In this document: piece after piece, positions 8,583 to 17,309 of the stretch
How positions within the stretch are numbered: position 1 is the stretch's first letter
Layout: every line of letters begins with the position of its first letter
Assembly: GCF_019430885.1 (NCBI RefSeq)
Contig: NZ_JAHYBZ010000003.1
Span: forward strand, 186,001-250,000
DNA length: 64,000 nucleotides
Source: Roseomonas alba
Lineage (GTDB): Bacteria; Pseudomonadota; Alphaproteobacteria; Acetobacterales; Acetobacteraceae
Reading direction: 5' to 3'
Program-made: the position numbers and the translations under genes
The notes under the pieces: model-generated
Databases searched by the model: none
Told to the model about the DNA's origin: nothing
What the model saw: only the letters and a program-made list of their open reading frames with translations

Positions 8583-8756
8583 ATGCGGACCCTTCCCCTG
8601 CCCGCGCTGGTCCTCGCCTTCGGCGTGTTGTCCGTGACGTTGCCGCAGGCAGCGGCATGGGCGCAGCAGCAGACGCAGACGCCGGCGCCACCGACCACGC
8701 CCTCCCCGACCCCGCCGCGCTCCTGCCATCCGCCGCCGCCCGCGCCCACCTCGTGA
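8583..8756 (+). CDS. Short Pro-rich secreted peptide, coupled to downstream protease
   Basis: A 57-residue reading frame with an N-terminal signal-like stretch (MRTLPLPALVLAFGVLSVTL, then an AAAWAQ cleavage site) followed by a Thr/Pro-rich tail (PAPPTTPSPTPP) and one Cys. Its TGA stop overlaps the GTG start of the protease (GTGA), a typical translational-coupling layout. It may be a true small exported protein, or a leader whose translation drives the protease. No family recognised. Confidence 0.45.
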   Translation: MRTLPLPALVLAFGVLSVTLPQAAAWAQQQTQTPAPPTTPSPTPPRSCHPPPPAPTS

Positions 8757-9448
8757 TACGCCGCGGATTGGCGGGCCTGGCGGCGGCACTGGCGCTTGCC
8801 CTGCCCGGTGCGGCGGAGGTGCCAGGCCTCGGGCCAGTTGATACGCGCCTCCAGGTCTCCCCGCGCGAGGCCCCTTTCGACGCCATCGCCCTGATCGAGA
8901 CCACCGCAGGAGGCCGCTGCAGTGGGGCGCTGATTGCCCCGCGCCTCGTGCTGACGGCAGCGCATTGCCTGATCGCGAGCGACGCGACGCGCCTGGTCGC
9001 GCCCGGCGATGTCAGCGTGCGTGTCGGCGGGCGTACCGTGCGGGGGGCGCAGCTGCGCAGCGGGACGGGCTTCAATCCTTCCCGCGAGGAACCCTGGCGG
9101 GCCGACTGGGCACTGGTGACGCTGACGGAATCGCTCGGCAACGGGCACGTGCTGCCAATGCTGCGCGAGCCCCCGGGGCTTGGCATGCCGGCGACACTTG
9201 CCGCCTGGCAGTATGACCGGCCGGATGTGCTGATGGCGGATCGCGCCTGCCGCGTCGTCACGGTCGCCACCTTCGGCGCGCAGGGGATCCTGGTGGGCCA
9301 TAATTGCGCGGGAACCACGGGCAGCAGCGGCGCGCCGATCCTGGTGCCGGTCCGCGACGGCTATGCGGTGGCGGCGGTGCAGGTGAAGGCGGCGCTGGGA
9401 CAGCCGCTGGGGGTCGGCGTGCCGGCGTTCACCATTCCCGCGCCCTGA
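8753..9448 (+). CDS. Trypsin-like serine protease (S1 family), secreted
   Basis: A 231-residue chymotrypsin-fold protease. The catalytic triad is visible: His in LTAAHC (residue ~64), Asp in ADWALVTL (~120), Ser in TTGSSGAPILV (~190). Cysteines flank the His (GGRCSGALIAPRL) and precede the Ser (GHNCAGTTG). The N-terminal VIRRGLAGLAAALALALPGAAE is a signal peptide, so it acts in the periplasm or outside. The GTG start overlaps the previous stop by GTGA. A hairpin follows before the convergent monooxygenase gene. Confidence 0.85.
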   Translation: MIRRGLAGLAAALALALPGAAEVPGLGPVDTRLQVSPREAPFDAIALIETTAGGRCSGALIAPRLVLTAAHCLIASDATRLVAPGDVSVRVGGRTVRGAQLRSGTGFNPSREEPWRADWALVTLTESLGNGHVLPMLREPPGLGMPATLAAWQYDRPDVLMADRACRVVTVATFGAQGILVGHNCAGTTGSSGAPILVPVRDGYAVAAVQVKAALGQPLGVGVPAFTIPAP

Positions 9449-9483
9449 TCGGGTGGGAGGGGCCCCGGCGCCAGCCGTGGCGG

Positions 9484-9503
9484 CGCGGCCCTCAAGGGCC
9501 GCG
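9484..9503. terminator. GC-rich hairpin between convergent genes
   Basis: Eight-bp perfect arms (CGCGGCCC / GGGCCGCG) with a TCAA loop lie between the convergent protease and monooxygenase genes. Likely a bidirectional 3'-end structure. No T-run. Confidence 0.5.
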
Positions 9504-9612
9504 GAGCATCCTGTCGAGCCGCCGCCCACAAGGGGGCGCGCGACGATCGGCAGGCCAGGCGACCTTGTCGGCGTCATGCCCGCAGAAGGGCGCGCCACCC
9601 TCCGCCCTCGTC

Positions 9613-10917
9613 CTATGGGTTGGCCAGGTTCTCCCGCAGGGTCGTTCCCGCATACTCCTTGCGGAACAATCCGCGCCGCTGCAGCTCGGGCACGACCAGC
9701 CGTCCGAATTCCTCGAACATGCGGGGGTGGACGGTCGGTGAGATGATGAAGCCGTCGCAGGCGCCGGCGGTGAAGTAGTCCTCCAGCATGTCCGCGATCA
9801 TCGTCGGCGTTCCGACCAGCAAGGCACGCGGCTTCGCCACCGCATCGGTGAAGGCGATGCGCTCCTGCTCCATCAGTTGCAGCACGCGGTCCTGCGATCC
9901 CTTGCTGCCCTGGTTGCCCTGCGCCGCCTTGAAATCCTCATGCGACCCGATGTGCGCAAGGTCCACGCCCATCAGGGCCGAGTTCAGCATCCGCTGTGCC
10001 TCGGGCTCGATCAGGGATTGCAGGTACTCGAATTTCTCCTGGGCGATGCTCTCCGTCTCGCCGATCACGGTCATGAAGCTGGGCAGAACTTTGCAGGCCT
10101 CGGGCGGGCGGCCATAGGCGGCCATGCGCGACTTGAGGTCGTTGGTGAAGGCCAGCGTGTCGGCCTTGCTGTGCGGGGTGCAGAAGACCATCTCGGCCCA
10201 GCGCGCGGCGAATTCGCGCCCGCGGTCGGACGCGCCGGCCTGCAGGAAAACGGGACGCACCTGCGGCGTCCGCGGCATGGCGAGCGGCCCGCGCGTCTTC
10301 ACCCACGTCCCTTCGTAGTTTGTGTAGTGGACCTTGGAGGGGTCGACGAAGATGCCTTCCTCCTTGTCCATCACAAAGGCGCCGTCGTCCCAGGATTCCC
10401 AGAGCGCGTTGCAGGCCTCGACCACCTCGTCGGCGCGGTCGTAGCGCTCCGCCTTGCCGGGAATGGCGTCGAGGCCGAAGTTCTTCGCCTCGAGATTGGT
10501 GGCGGAGGTGACGATGTTCCACGCCATCCGCCCGCCCGTCAGCAGGTCTAGCGAAGCCAGCGTCCGCGCGATCCAATACGGGTGCAGCAGCGTCGTGGAC
10601 AGCGTCGCGCCGAGGCCGAGATGCTTCGTCACCCGCGCCATCACCGGCAGCACGACAAGCGGATCGAGATAGGAGATCTGCCCGCCCAGCCTCAGATAGG
10701 CGTCGAAATTGCCGCCATGGATGTCGGGCAGTCCGAAAGTGTCCGCATAGAAGCAGGCATCGAAGCGCGCGTCTTCAAGCACGCGGGCAATATGCTCGTA
10801 GCGCTCGGGGGTGAAGATGTCGTGCAGCGGCGCCTCCGGATGGCGCCAGGACCCCGGGTGGTTCGCCGTGGGGCCGGTCTTCAGGAAGGCGACCAGATGC
10901 ATCCGGCGCTCGGTCAT
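9613..10917 (-). CDS. LLM-class flavin-dependent monooxygenase (NtaA/SnaA/DszA family)
   Basis: A 434-residue FMN-dependent monooxygenase of the nitrilotriacetate / dibenzothiophene-sulfone type. Characteristic stretches are RRMHLVAFLKTGP at the start, EDARFDACFYADTFGL (~45-60), TKHLGLGATLSTTLLHPYWI (~95-115), GRMAWNIVTSATNLEAKNFG (~130-150) and RPVFLQAGASDRGREFAA (~215). Such enzymes need reduced FMN from a partner reductase, and none is adjacent. It stands alone between a convergent protease and two lipoprotein genes. Substrate unknown: sulfonates, long alkanes and chelators are the usual choices. Start ATG at 10917; the frame is open further upstream but without homology. Confidence 0.88.
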   Translation of the reverse strand: MTERRMHLVAFLKTGPTANHPGSWRHPEAPLHDIFTPERYEHIARVLEDARFDACFYADTFGLPDIHGGNFDAYLRLGGQISYLDPLVVLPVMARVTKHLGLGATLSTTLLHPYWIARTLASLDLLTGGRMAWNIVTSATNLEAKNFGLDAIPGKAERYDRADEVVEACNALWESWDDGAFVMDKEEGIFVDPSKVHYTNYEGTWVKTRGPLAMPRTPQVRPVFLQAGASDRGREFAARWAEMVFCTPHSKADTLAFTNDLKSRMAAYGRPPEACKVLPSFMTVIGETESIAQEKFEYLQSLIEPEAQRMLNSALMGVDLAHIGSHEDFKAAQGNQGSKGSQDRVLQLMEQERIAFTDAVAKPRALLVGTPTMIADMLEDYFTAGACDGFIISPTVHPRMFEEFGRLVVPELQRRGLFRKEYAGTTLRENLANP

Positions 10918-11055
10918 GGGGCCCCGATCCTGCGGGCAAGTGTGACGTTCGTGGCGCGAGCCATGTGACCTCAGGTCTCCGGTTGGCCGCGAGGCGTTTC
11001 TTGATCTTGGCCCGACTATGCGGGCAGGCCCGCCTGCCGGCAAGGCGGGCCGTCC

Positions 11056-11463
11056 TTACGCCCGGGGTCGGTTGGTGCCGGCGACCAGGGAGAGGGTCGC
11101 CGCGCGTTCGTTCGCCACCAGGACCAGGCAGTTCACCTGCAGCGTGGCGCGGGAGACCATGTGCGGCGTGCAGAGGGCGGAGACGCTTCGTCCTTCCGCC
11201 TTGCCCTCGATTTCGATCGCCTCGTCGCGCGGCATTTCGGCCTGCATCGCGACCCGGCCATTCACCGTCACCACGATCTCATGCTTGGGGCTGGAGCCGA
11301 GCAGACCCCATTCGCGCCGGGTATCGAGGTAGCCGGAAATACGCCAGGGCTCCTCAGCGGCGGCCGGGCGCCAATATTGCGGGCCGGACCCGATGCGGCC
11401 GGGCGCCGTGCGCGCCCCACACCCCGCCACCGCCAGCGCCAGAAACAAGGCGAGTAATTTCAT
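11056..11463 (-). CDS. Lipoprotein, paralog 1 of a tandem pair
   Basis: A 135-residue predicted lipoprotein: MKLLALFLALAVAGC gives a lipobox (AVAGC) with Cys15 as lipidation site. The mature protein has beta-rich blocks PWRISGYLDTRREWG, KHEIVVTVNGRVAM and VANERAATLSLVAGT, plus two further cysteines (ALCTP, NCLVL). It is clearly homologous, end to end, to the gene at 11846-12253, so the two arose by tandem duplication. Family unknown to me. The ATG at 11463 was chosen because it starts the signal peptide. The upstream region is unusually AT-rich, consistent with a promoter. Confidence 0.75.
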   Translation of the reverse strand: MKLLALFLALAVAGCGARTAPGRIGSGPQYWRPAAAEEPWRISGYLDTRREWGLLGSSPKHEIVVTVNGRVAMQAEMPRDEAIEIEGKAEGRSVSALCTPHMVSRATLQVNCLVLVANERAATLSLVAGTNRPRA

Positions 11464-11845
11464 TATTGAACTACCTATGGTTGTATTCAATGTCCCGAAT
11501 ATCCATATCGATGAAATTTCTCATCCAAACATTGCGTGATACGCTTGTCTCCGAGCTCAGGCCCTGGCGAGGCGAGCGGCATTCCCGCAGGGCCCGCACG
11601 ATGCCGTACAGCGTGCCCGGAACAGTTCCCGGTCAGGTGGAACGCTGATCGGGTGAAGACCTCGCGCCGATGACGGGCGGGGGACATGCCGTGAGTCAAG
11701 GCAACCGCGAACGGGCCTAGAGGCATTATCGATCGAACGGCACCAGCCCGCCCCCCCCCCAGCCGGCCACCCATCCAGGATACTGTCGTCGGGTGGCCGG
11801 GCGGGGGTCCGGGCCCGTACCGACCCAGCGTGAGCGAAAAATGCT
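11464..11845. other. 382-bp gap between lipoprotein paralogs, with stem-loop and C-tract
   Basis: The part next to paralog 1 (about 11464-11560) is markedly AT-rich for this genome and probably holds that gene's promoter. Further on are a run of ten C (11751-11760) and a stem-loop with perfect 10-bp arms CCGGCCACCC / GGGTGGCCGG (11763-11800), located 46 nt downstream of paralog 2's stop. The stem-loop probably terminates paralog 2. No coding potential was found. Confidence 0.5.
11763..11800 (-). terminator. Stem-loop downstream of lipoprotein paralog 2
   Basis: Perfect 10-bp arms (CCGGCCACCC / GGGTGGCCGG) and an 18-nt loop, 46 nt beyond the stop of the gene at 11846. A G-run rather than a T-run follows on the minus strand, so intrinsic termination is uncertain. 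Confidence 0.4.
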
Positions 11846-12253
11846 CTAGCCCGGCGGCTGCGTCCCGGCCACGAGCGAGAGCGTTGCGGCGCGCTCATTC
11901 GCCACCATGACCAGGCAGGTCACCCGCAGCGTGGCGCGGGCGACCATCTGGGGGGTGCAGAGGGCAGCGACATTCGCGCCCTCCGCCGTGCCGGCCAGTT
12001 CCACGGGCCCGTTGCGCGGCATGTCAGCGTGCGCGACGACCTGATCGTTGACTGTCACGACAACTTCATGCTCGGGCCGGCTGAATAGCCCGGACCGGAC
12101 GCGCCGCGTATCCAGGTAACCTGCGATACGCCACGGCTCCTTGGAGGTTGGTGGGCGCCAGAATTGCGGCCCGGCTTCAACGCGGCCAGGCGCCGTCCGC
12201 TGCCCGCAAGCCGCCAATGCGACCGCCAGACCCAAGGCGAAAAGTCGCAGCAC
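11846..12253 (-). CDS. Lipoprotein, paralog 2 of a tandem pair
   Basis: 135 residues from a GTG start preceded by a GGGGGT ribosome-binding site. VLRLFALGLAVALAACG supplies a lipobox (LAAC). The mature part aligns along its whole length with the neighbour at 11056-11463: TAPGRVEAGPQFWRP, EPWRIAGYLDTRR, HEVVVTVNDQVVAHADMPR, ALCTPQMVARATLRVTCLV and VANERAATLSLVAGT. Conserved cysteines at the lipobox, in ALCTP and in TCLV suggest one disulfide in the mature domain. Periplasm-facing lipoprotein of unknown role. A longer in-frame extension to 12430 would overlap argB on the other strand and lacks signal-peptide character. Confidence 0.75.
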   Translation of the reverse strand: MLRLFALGLAVALAACGQRTAPGRVEAGPQFWRPPTSKEPWRIAGYLDTRRVRSGLFSRPEHEVVVTVNDQVVAHADMPRNGPVELAGTAEGANVAALCTPQMVARATLRVTCLVMVANERAATLSLVAGTQPPG

Positions 12254-12392
12254 AGGACCACCCCCAGTTGTTCTCCGTGAAATTGTTAACGTGCCTTGCC
12301 ACGCCCCGCACCAGCGGAATCGCTCCCGGCGCCGGCTTGACCGGCCCGCGCCACGCCGCCAGAAACCGTGGCCCCTGCGAACGGGGTGAGGA

Positions 12393-13289
12393 ATGCCCAT
12401 GACCGAGCCTGCCGACACGCCTGATGCCATGCACCTCCTGGCGGGCGCCCTGCCTTTCCTGAAGCGCTATGACGACGCGGTCGTCGTGGTGAAGTACGGC
12501 GGCCACGCCATGGGCGAGGAAGAGACCGCGCTCCGCTTCGGGCGCGACATCGCGCTGCTGGAGCAGGTCGGCGTGAACCCCGTCGTGGTCCATGGCGGCG
12601 GGCCGCAGATCAACGCCATGCTCAAGCGCCTGAACGTGAAGTCGAGCTTCGTGCAGGGCTTGCGCGTGACGGATGCGGAAATGCTCGACGTGGTCGAGAT
12701 GGTCCTCGCCGGCCCGGTCAACAAGCAGGTGGCCGAGGCGATCACCCGCGCTGGCGCCATCGCCGTCGGCATCTCCGGCAAGGACGGCGCGCTGATCCGC
12801 GCGCGCAAGCTGAACCGCACCTATCGCGACCCTGACAGCAACATCGAGAAGGTGCTCGACCTCGGCTTCGTGGGTGAGCCGGCGAGCGTCGATCCCCGTG
12901 TACTGAAGCTGATGATCGGCGCGGATATCGTGCCGGTGGTCGCCCCGGTCGGCGTCGGCGAGGACGGCCAGACCTACAACATCAACGCCGACACCGCGGC
13001 CGGCGCGATCGCCGGCGCGCTAGGCGCCGAACGGCTGCTGATGCTGACCGATGTCGCGGGCGTACTCGACACCGAGAAGAAGCTCATCCCGGAAATGACG
13101 GTCGCCGAAGTGAAGGCCGGCATAGCCGCCGGCTGGATCAACGGGGGCATGATCCCGAAGGTCGAGACCTGCATCTACGCCATCGAACGCGGGGTGAAGG
13201 GCGCCGTGATCCTGGATGGGCGCGTGCCGCACGCGATCCTGGCGGAGCTGTTCACCGATGCCGGGCCGGGGACACTGATCCGGCCGTAA
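12393..13289 (+). CDS. argB: Acetylglutamate kinase
   Basis: A 298-residue enzyme phosphorylating N-acetyl-L-glutamate in arginine biosynthesis (cytoplasm, amino-acid-kinase fold). Diagnostic motifs: [12 protein letters not shown] (phosphate-binding Lys ~34), [16 protein letters not shown] (~60-75), [12 protein letters not shown], and [31 protein letters not shown] (~190-225). The late segment [15 protein letters not shown], rich in basic and acidic pairs, is also typical. Length is normal. A TGAGGA ribosome-binding site precedes the ATG. In many alphaproteobacteria argB lies close to dapD/dapE, as here. Confidence 0.97.
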   Translation: MPMTEPADTPDAMHLLAGALPFLKRYDDAVVVVKYGGHAMGEEETALRFGRDIALLEQVGVNPVVVHGGGPQINAMLKRLNVKSSFVQGLRVTDAEMLDVVEMVLAGPVNKQVAEAITRAGAIAVGISGKDGALIRARKLNRTYRDPDSNIEKVLDLGFVGEPASVDPRVLKLMIGADIVPVVAPVGVGEDGQTYNINADTAAGAIAGALGAERLLMLTDVAGVLDTEKKLIPEMTVAEVKAGIAAGWINGGMIPKVETCIYAIERGVKGAVILDGRVPHAILAELFTDAGPGTLIRP

Positions 13290-13361
13290 GGTCCGGCGGC
13301 GGCGGTGGGAATTGGTGGGGCGCCGCCCTTCTTGTGCGCGAATACCGCCGCTGACAGCGAT

Positions 13362-13697
13362 GGAGAGGGGCTCTGCCCCTCTCCAAACCTCACCCCGCCA
13401 AAGGCCAAGAGGCCTTTGGAAACCATCACTCGGCGCTGTGCGGGACAGCCAGTCCATACCGACGGGGCTTTGTCCTCGCGCCATTGCCTTTGGTTTGGCA
13501 GGCGGCCGCACCGCCAGCCTCCCCCTGCAGGGCGTTCGCATTGGTGATGACCCGATCATCGACAACGGTGCGCCGCAGCGATGCGAGCGCCAGCTCCACC
13601 ATCCCTTCGGACCTCGGCGCCCAACGCCAGGTATCGGTTTCCAAAGGCCCTGTGGCCTTTGGTGGGGAGAGTCCGAGAGGGGCGAAGCCCCTCTCGG
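13362..13697. repeat. Composite intergenic repeat B (best-preserved copy)
   Basis: Lies between the convergent argB and DUF2336 genes (gap 13290-13723). Left unit: GGAGAGGGGC-TCT-GCCCCTCTCC (perfect 10 bp), AAACCTCACCCCG, then CCAAAGGCC-AAGA-GGCCTTTGG (perfect 9 bp) and AAACC. Right unit (13636-13697), exactly inverted: GGTTT, CCAAAGGCC-CTGT-GGCCTTTGG, TGGGGAGAGT, CCGAGAGGGGC-GAA-GCCCCTCTCGG (perfect 11 bp). About 210 bp of spacer lies between. This copy is the clearest template for repeats A and C-E. Confidence 0.85.
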
Positions 13698-13723
13698 TTC
13701 CACAGCGCAGGATAAGGTGCTGC

Positions 13724-14932
13724 CTACTGCGCCGCCGCGCGCGACAGGGCGTCGATGCGCCAGCGCAGCTCGCCATCCCCCACGGCCACCGCCATCGGTG
13801 CCGCCCCAGCCACAGGCGGGGCGGGCGCGAGTAGCGCGACCACCGCCTCGGCCGTCGCGTCGTCGAGCCCCGCCTTGCGACACAGCCCGGCGAGCGTCTT
13901 CGCGCAGCGCGTGACCACCGCGTGGTCCACGTCGCTCTGCGGCACGTCGGCCAGGGCCGCGAGGCCGGTGGCGACGAAGTGACGCTCCCCGGCGCCGGAC
14001 GCGCGCAGCATAGCCGCCGCATCCAGCGCGCCGGCCTGCATCAGGATGCACACGCGGGTGGCGGCGTCCTCGGCCGTCTCGCCCGGTCGCGGCGCGCCGG
14101 CCAGGCGCTGGGCGACGGCGGCGCGAATGCGGGCGGTGGTCTCGGCCGGCAGGTCGCTCCGCTGCGCCAGCGGGGCCAACAGCGTCTCGGCGACGAAGTC
14201 GGCAAGCGCCAGGGCGGCGCGGGGCGGCAGGTCGGGACGGCGGACCAGGGGCTCCTGCCAGGCGGCGTATTCGGCGGCCTGGACCACCAGCGCATCCAGC
14301 GTGCTTTCCCGGATCGCGGCGGTGTGGTTGCCGAGCAGCGCCGTGATCGCGAAGGTATCGCCAGAGGCGACCAGCGCGTCGGCGACCGTCTCGCTGATCG
14401 CCGGGCGGCGGGCGATGGCGGTCAGCGTCGCGGCGATCGGCGGCGCGGCAACCAGGCCGAGCAGATCCTCCTCGGTCAGCAGGGGGCAGAGGCGCAGCAC
14501 GGGATCGGCCACGCGCGGGCTCGCATCCCGTGCCAGGCCGAGCATCATGGCGCGCGGCGCGTCGGGCAGATCCTTCACGGCCTCGGCGACGGTGGCGCGG
14601 ATGTCCTCGACGACATCGGCGGCGAGTTGCGCCAGCGCCGTCCAGGCCGCCTGCGCGAGGCGATCCTGCTGCGCCGGCGGCAGGCCCGGGAGAAGCTGTG
14701 CGAGCCGTTCCGCCAGCGCGCGGCGCACGGCGACGTCGTCATCCAGCGCCAGTGGCCCGAAGGTCTGGTGCGGGCTGGCGGGATTGCCGGCGACCGCGGC
14801 GCGGATCTCCGGCGCGCGATCGGCCATCAGGTAGTACAGCGCCTCGGGCGGGGTCTCCGGGTTGGCGGCAAGGGCGGTGCGCGCGGCGGGCGGGCCGCCT
14901 TCCAGGATGCGCGCAATCTCTCTCACGTCCAT
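13724..14932 (-). CDS. DUF2336 domain-containing protein
   Basis: A 402-residue alpha-helical, HEAT-like protein of the DUF2336 family, common in alphaproteobacteria and without a firmly known function. Repeating helical pairs are visible: ALAANPETPPEALYYLMADR, PEIRAAVAGNPASP, and DDVAVRRALAERLAQLLPGLP. The C-terminal part holds CRKAGLDDATAEAVVALLAPAP and GELRWRIDAL. The start ATG overlaps the stop of the upstream GGDEF gene by one base (TGATG), so the two proteins are co-translated and probably work together, for example as output or partner of a c-di-GMP enzyme. That link is inference. Confidence 0.82.
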   Translation of the reverse strand: MDVREIARILEGGPPAARTALAANPETPPEALYYLMADRAPEIRAAVAGNPASPHQTFGPLALDDDVAVRRALAERLAQLLPGLPPAQQDRLAQAAWTALAQLAADVVEDIRATVAEAVKDLPDAPRAMMLGLARDASPRVADPVLRLCPLLTEEDLLGLVAAPPIAATLTAIARRPAISETVADALVASGDTFAITALLGNHTAAIRESTLDALVVQAAEYAAWQEPLVRRPDLPPRAALALADFVAETLLAPLAQRSDLPAETTARIRAAVAQRLAGAPRPGETAEDAATRVCILMQAGALDAAAMLRASGAGERHFVATGLAALADVPQSDVDHAVVTRCAKTLAGLCRKAGLDDATAEAVVALLAPAPPVAGAAPMAVAVGDGELRWRIDALSRAAAQ

Positions 14933-16338
14933 CACGCCGCCGGCTCCGCAAGATGCCAACGCCCGCGCCCGCTGCGCTTGGCCTCATAGAGCGCCGCATC
15001 GGCGCGGGCGACGAGGAGGCCCGCCCCCTCGACCGCCCCCGGGGCGCGCCAGGCGAGGCCGATGCTGAACTGCGGCGCGGGGTGGTCGCAGGGCTGCGCC
15101 GCGGCGGCGGCGATCAGGGCCTCCGCCCGGGCGGTTGCCTCGGCCTCGGTGACGCCCGGAAGCCAGAGGGTGAACTCGTCCCCGCCGAAGCGCGCGGCAA
15201 GACCGGTGTCGCCCGCGGCGTCGCGCAGCAGCCGCGCGGTGATGCGCAGGGCGGCGTCGCCCGCCTCATGCCCCAGCCGGTCGTTGATCGGCTTGAGGTT
15301 GTCGAGGTCAATGAAGAACAGCGCGCCGCCGGCATCCCCCGCGCGGCCGCCGATCGCCGCGGCCAGGCTGCCGAGGAAGGCGCGGCGGTTGGCGAGGCCG
15401 GTCAGCCCATCCGTGCTCGCCTGCTGTTCGAGTTCCGCCTGCAGACGCCGGAAGCCGAGCACGGCGCCGAGCGTGGCTGCCATGGCGCGCAGCACGGCGA
15501 GGTCCTCGGCATCCCAGTCACGCGCGCCGGCGGCGCGCCAGGCGGCCAGGGCCGACAGGGCCGGCGCGCGGCCGTGATGGTGGAACAGCGCCGCCGGGAG
15601 CCGGCCATCGAGGCGGCCCACCCAGTCCCGCGCGCTGTCCAGCGCATCGGTGGCGGCCTCGATCAGGCCAGGGGGCACCATGGTGGTGGGGGAGATGATC
15701 TCCGGGCCATGCGCGCCGGGCACGATCATGGCGGTGCCCGCGCAGCCCAGCGCATCGCGCAGGCCGGTCAGCCCATGGACGAGGGCTTCCGCCGCCGTGC
15801 CGGCGTGGCGGACGGCCTCGCCCAGCGCATCGAGCAGGGCGGCGCGGCGCAGCCCGGCGGCGGCGACCGTCGTGGCCGTCTCCTCCTCGGTCACGTCGCG
15901 CGCGGCGCCGCGCAGCCCGGCGAACTGGCCGCGCGTATCGCCGATCGGCGCCAGGGAGAGCGACAGACAGCGTGGCTGCCCGCCGGCGCCGGCGACCCAG
16001 ACGCGGTGGTTGCGCACCGCCTGGCGCTGGTCGAAGGGATCGGGCCCGGTACCGAGCACCAGCGATGCCGCCCGCCGCCCCAGCAGCCCTGCCGAGACAT
16101 GGCCCAGCACATGATCGGGCCAGAGGAAGCTGAACCGCCCGGCGCTGTCGGTCTCGAAGACGAAATCCGCCGAGAGGCCGGCAAGGTCCTGCCAGCGCTG
16201 CCGCGATTCCAGCAGGGCGCCGTGCAGCGCAGCCGTGGCCGCGGCGGCGGGCGGGATGGTCGCCGATCGTTCCTCGGGGCACAGCGCCATGGTCATGGCC
16301 CCATGGAACCGCATGCGCGATGAATCCCCGGTTACCAT
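14932..16338 (-). CDS. Diguanylate cyclase with N-terminal PAS-like sensor (GGDEF)
   Basis: A 468-residue protein. Residues ~45-150 resemble a PAS domain ([24 protein letters not shown], and [11 protein letters not shown] at its end). Residues ~155-300 look like a GAF-type module. A GGDEF domain follows ([49 protein letters not shown]). The active-site GGDEF is intact, so it should make c-di-GMP from two GTP. The RxxD inhibitory site expected five residues before GGDEF is absent. No membrane helices, so it is cytoplasmic. It is coupled to the DUF2336 gene by a one-base overlap. The start is uncertain: ATGs at 16314 or 16296 would shorten it slightly. Confidence 0.88.
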   Translation of the reverse strand: MVTGDSSRMRFHGAMTMALCPEERSATIPPAAAATAALHGALLESRQRWQDLAGLSADFVFETDSAGRFSFLWPDHVLGHVSAGLLGRRAASLVLGTGPDPFDQRQAVRNHRVWVAGAGGQPRCLSLSLAPIGDTRGQFAGLRGAARDVTEEETATTVAAAGLRRAALLDALGEAVRHAGTAAEALVHGLTGLRDALGCAGTAMIVPGAHGPEIISPTTMVPPGLIEAATDALDSARDWVGRLDGRLPAALFHHHGRAPALSALAAWRAAGARDWDAEDLAVLRAMAATLGAVLGFRRLQAELEQQASTDGLTGLANRRAFLGSLAAAIGGRAGDAGGALFFIDLDNLKPINDRLGHEAGDAALRITARLLRDAAGDTGLAARFGGDEFTLWLPGVTEAEATARAEALIAAAAAQPCDHPAPQFSIGLAWRAPGAVEGAGLLVARADAALYEAKRSGRGRWHLAEPAA

Positions 16339-16430
16339 GCCGCGACGGCTGCAGGACGCGCGCCGCGTTGACAGCGGGCCGCCGGGGCTTCAAGCACCCT
16401 TGCCCATTTCCGAACGCCCCGAGGACGTCC

Positions 16431-17267
16431 ATGGACCATACCGCTCTGAAGGCCCGCATCGAATCGCTCTGGCAGAACCGCGAGCGCGTGAACCCCGCCA
16501 CTGGCGGGTCCGACCGCGCAGCGATCGAGGACGCGCTGGAGATGCTGGATTCAGGCAGGGAGCGCGTGGCCCAGCCGGACGGCAAGGGCGACTGGCACGT
16601 GAACCAATGGCTGAAGCAGGCGGTGCTGCTGTCCTTCCGGCTGGTCGATTCCGCGCCGATGGACACCGCCGCCGGCGCCTATGACAAGGTGCCGCTGAAG
16701 TTCGCCGATTGGGGCGAGAACCGCTTCCGCGAGGCCGGCTTCCGCGCCGTGCCGGGCGCCGTGGTGCGCCGGTCGGCCTATATCGCGAAGAATGTGGTGC
16801 TGATGCCCTCCTTCGTGAATCTCGGCGCCTATGTCGATGAGGGGACCATGGTCGACACCTGGGCGACCGTCGGGTCCTGCGCGCAGATCGGCAAGAACGT
16901 GCACCTGTCGGGCGGCGTCGGCATCGGCGGCGTGCTGGAACCGCTGCAGGCCAATCCGGTGGTGATCGAGGATGATTGCTTCATCGGCGCGCGATCCGAA
17001 GTCGCCGAGGGCGTGATCGTCGAGAAGGGCGCGGTGCTGTCCATGGGCGTCTTCCTCGGCGCCTCGACCAAGATCATCGACCGCGCGACGGGCGAGGTCT
17101 TCATCGGCCGCGTACCGTCCTACTCGGTGGTGGTGCCCGGCTCGCTGCCTGGCAAGCCGCTGCCGGACGGCTCGCCGGGGCCCTCGCTCTATTGCGCCGT
17201 CATCGTGAAGCGCGTCGATGCGCAGACGCGGTCCAAGACGGCGATCAACGAGTTGCTGCGCGACTGA
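16431..17267 (+). CDS. dapD: 2,3,4,5-tetrahydropyridine-2,6-dicarboxylate N-succinyltransferase
   Basis: A 278-residue enzyme of the succinylase branch of lysine/diaminopimelate synthesis. It uses succinyl-CoA. The C-terminal left-handed beta-helix is obvious: [88 protein letters not shown]. Length is normal. It is followed 42 bp later by dapE, the later step of the same branch, so the two are probably one operon. The ATG at 16431 matches the conserved N-terminus. Confidence 0.97.
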   Translation: MDHTALKARIESLWQNRERVNPATGGSDRAAIEDALEMLDSGRERVAQPDGKGDWHVNQWLKQAVLLSFRLVDSAPMDTAAGAYDKVPLKFADWGENRFREAGFRAVPGAVVRRSAYIAKNVVLMPSFVNLGAYVDEGTMVDTWATVGSCAQIGKNVHLSGGVGIGGVLEPLQANPVVIEDDCFIGARSEVAEGVIVEKGAVLSMGVFLGASTKIIDRATGEVFIGRVPSYSVVVPGSLPGKPLPDGSPGPSLYCAVIVKRVDAQTRSKTAINELLRD

Positions 17268-17309
17268 GGCTCCGGCCGCGCATCACCACGGCGACGCAAG
17301 GACATGACG

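Noticed and set aside
11751..11760. Run of ten C as a phase-variation tract
   Set aside because: It is intergenic, not in a coding frame or between evident promoter elements, so no switching effect can be argued.
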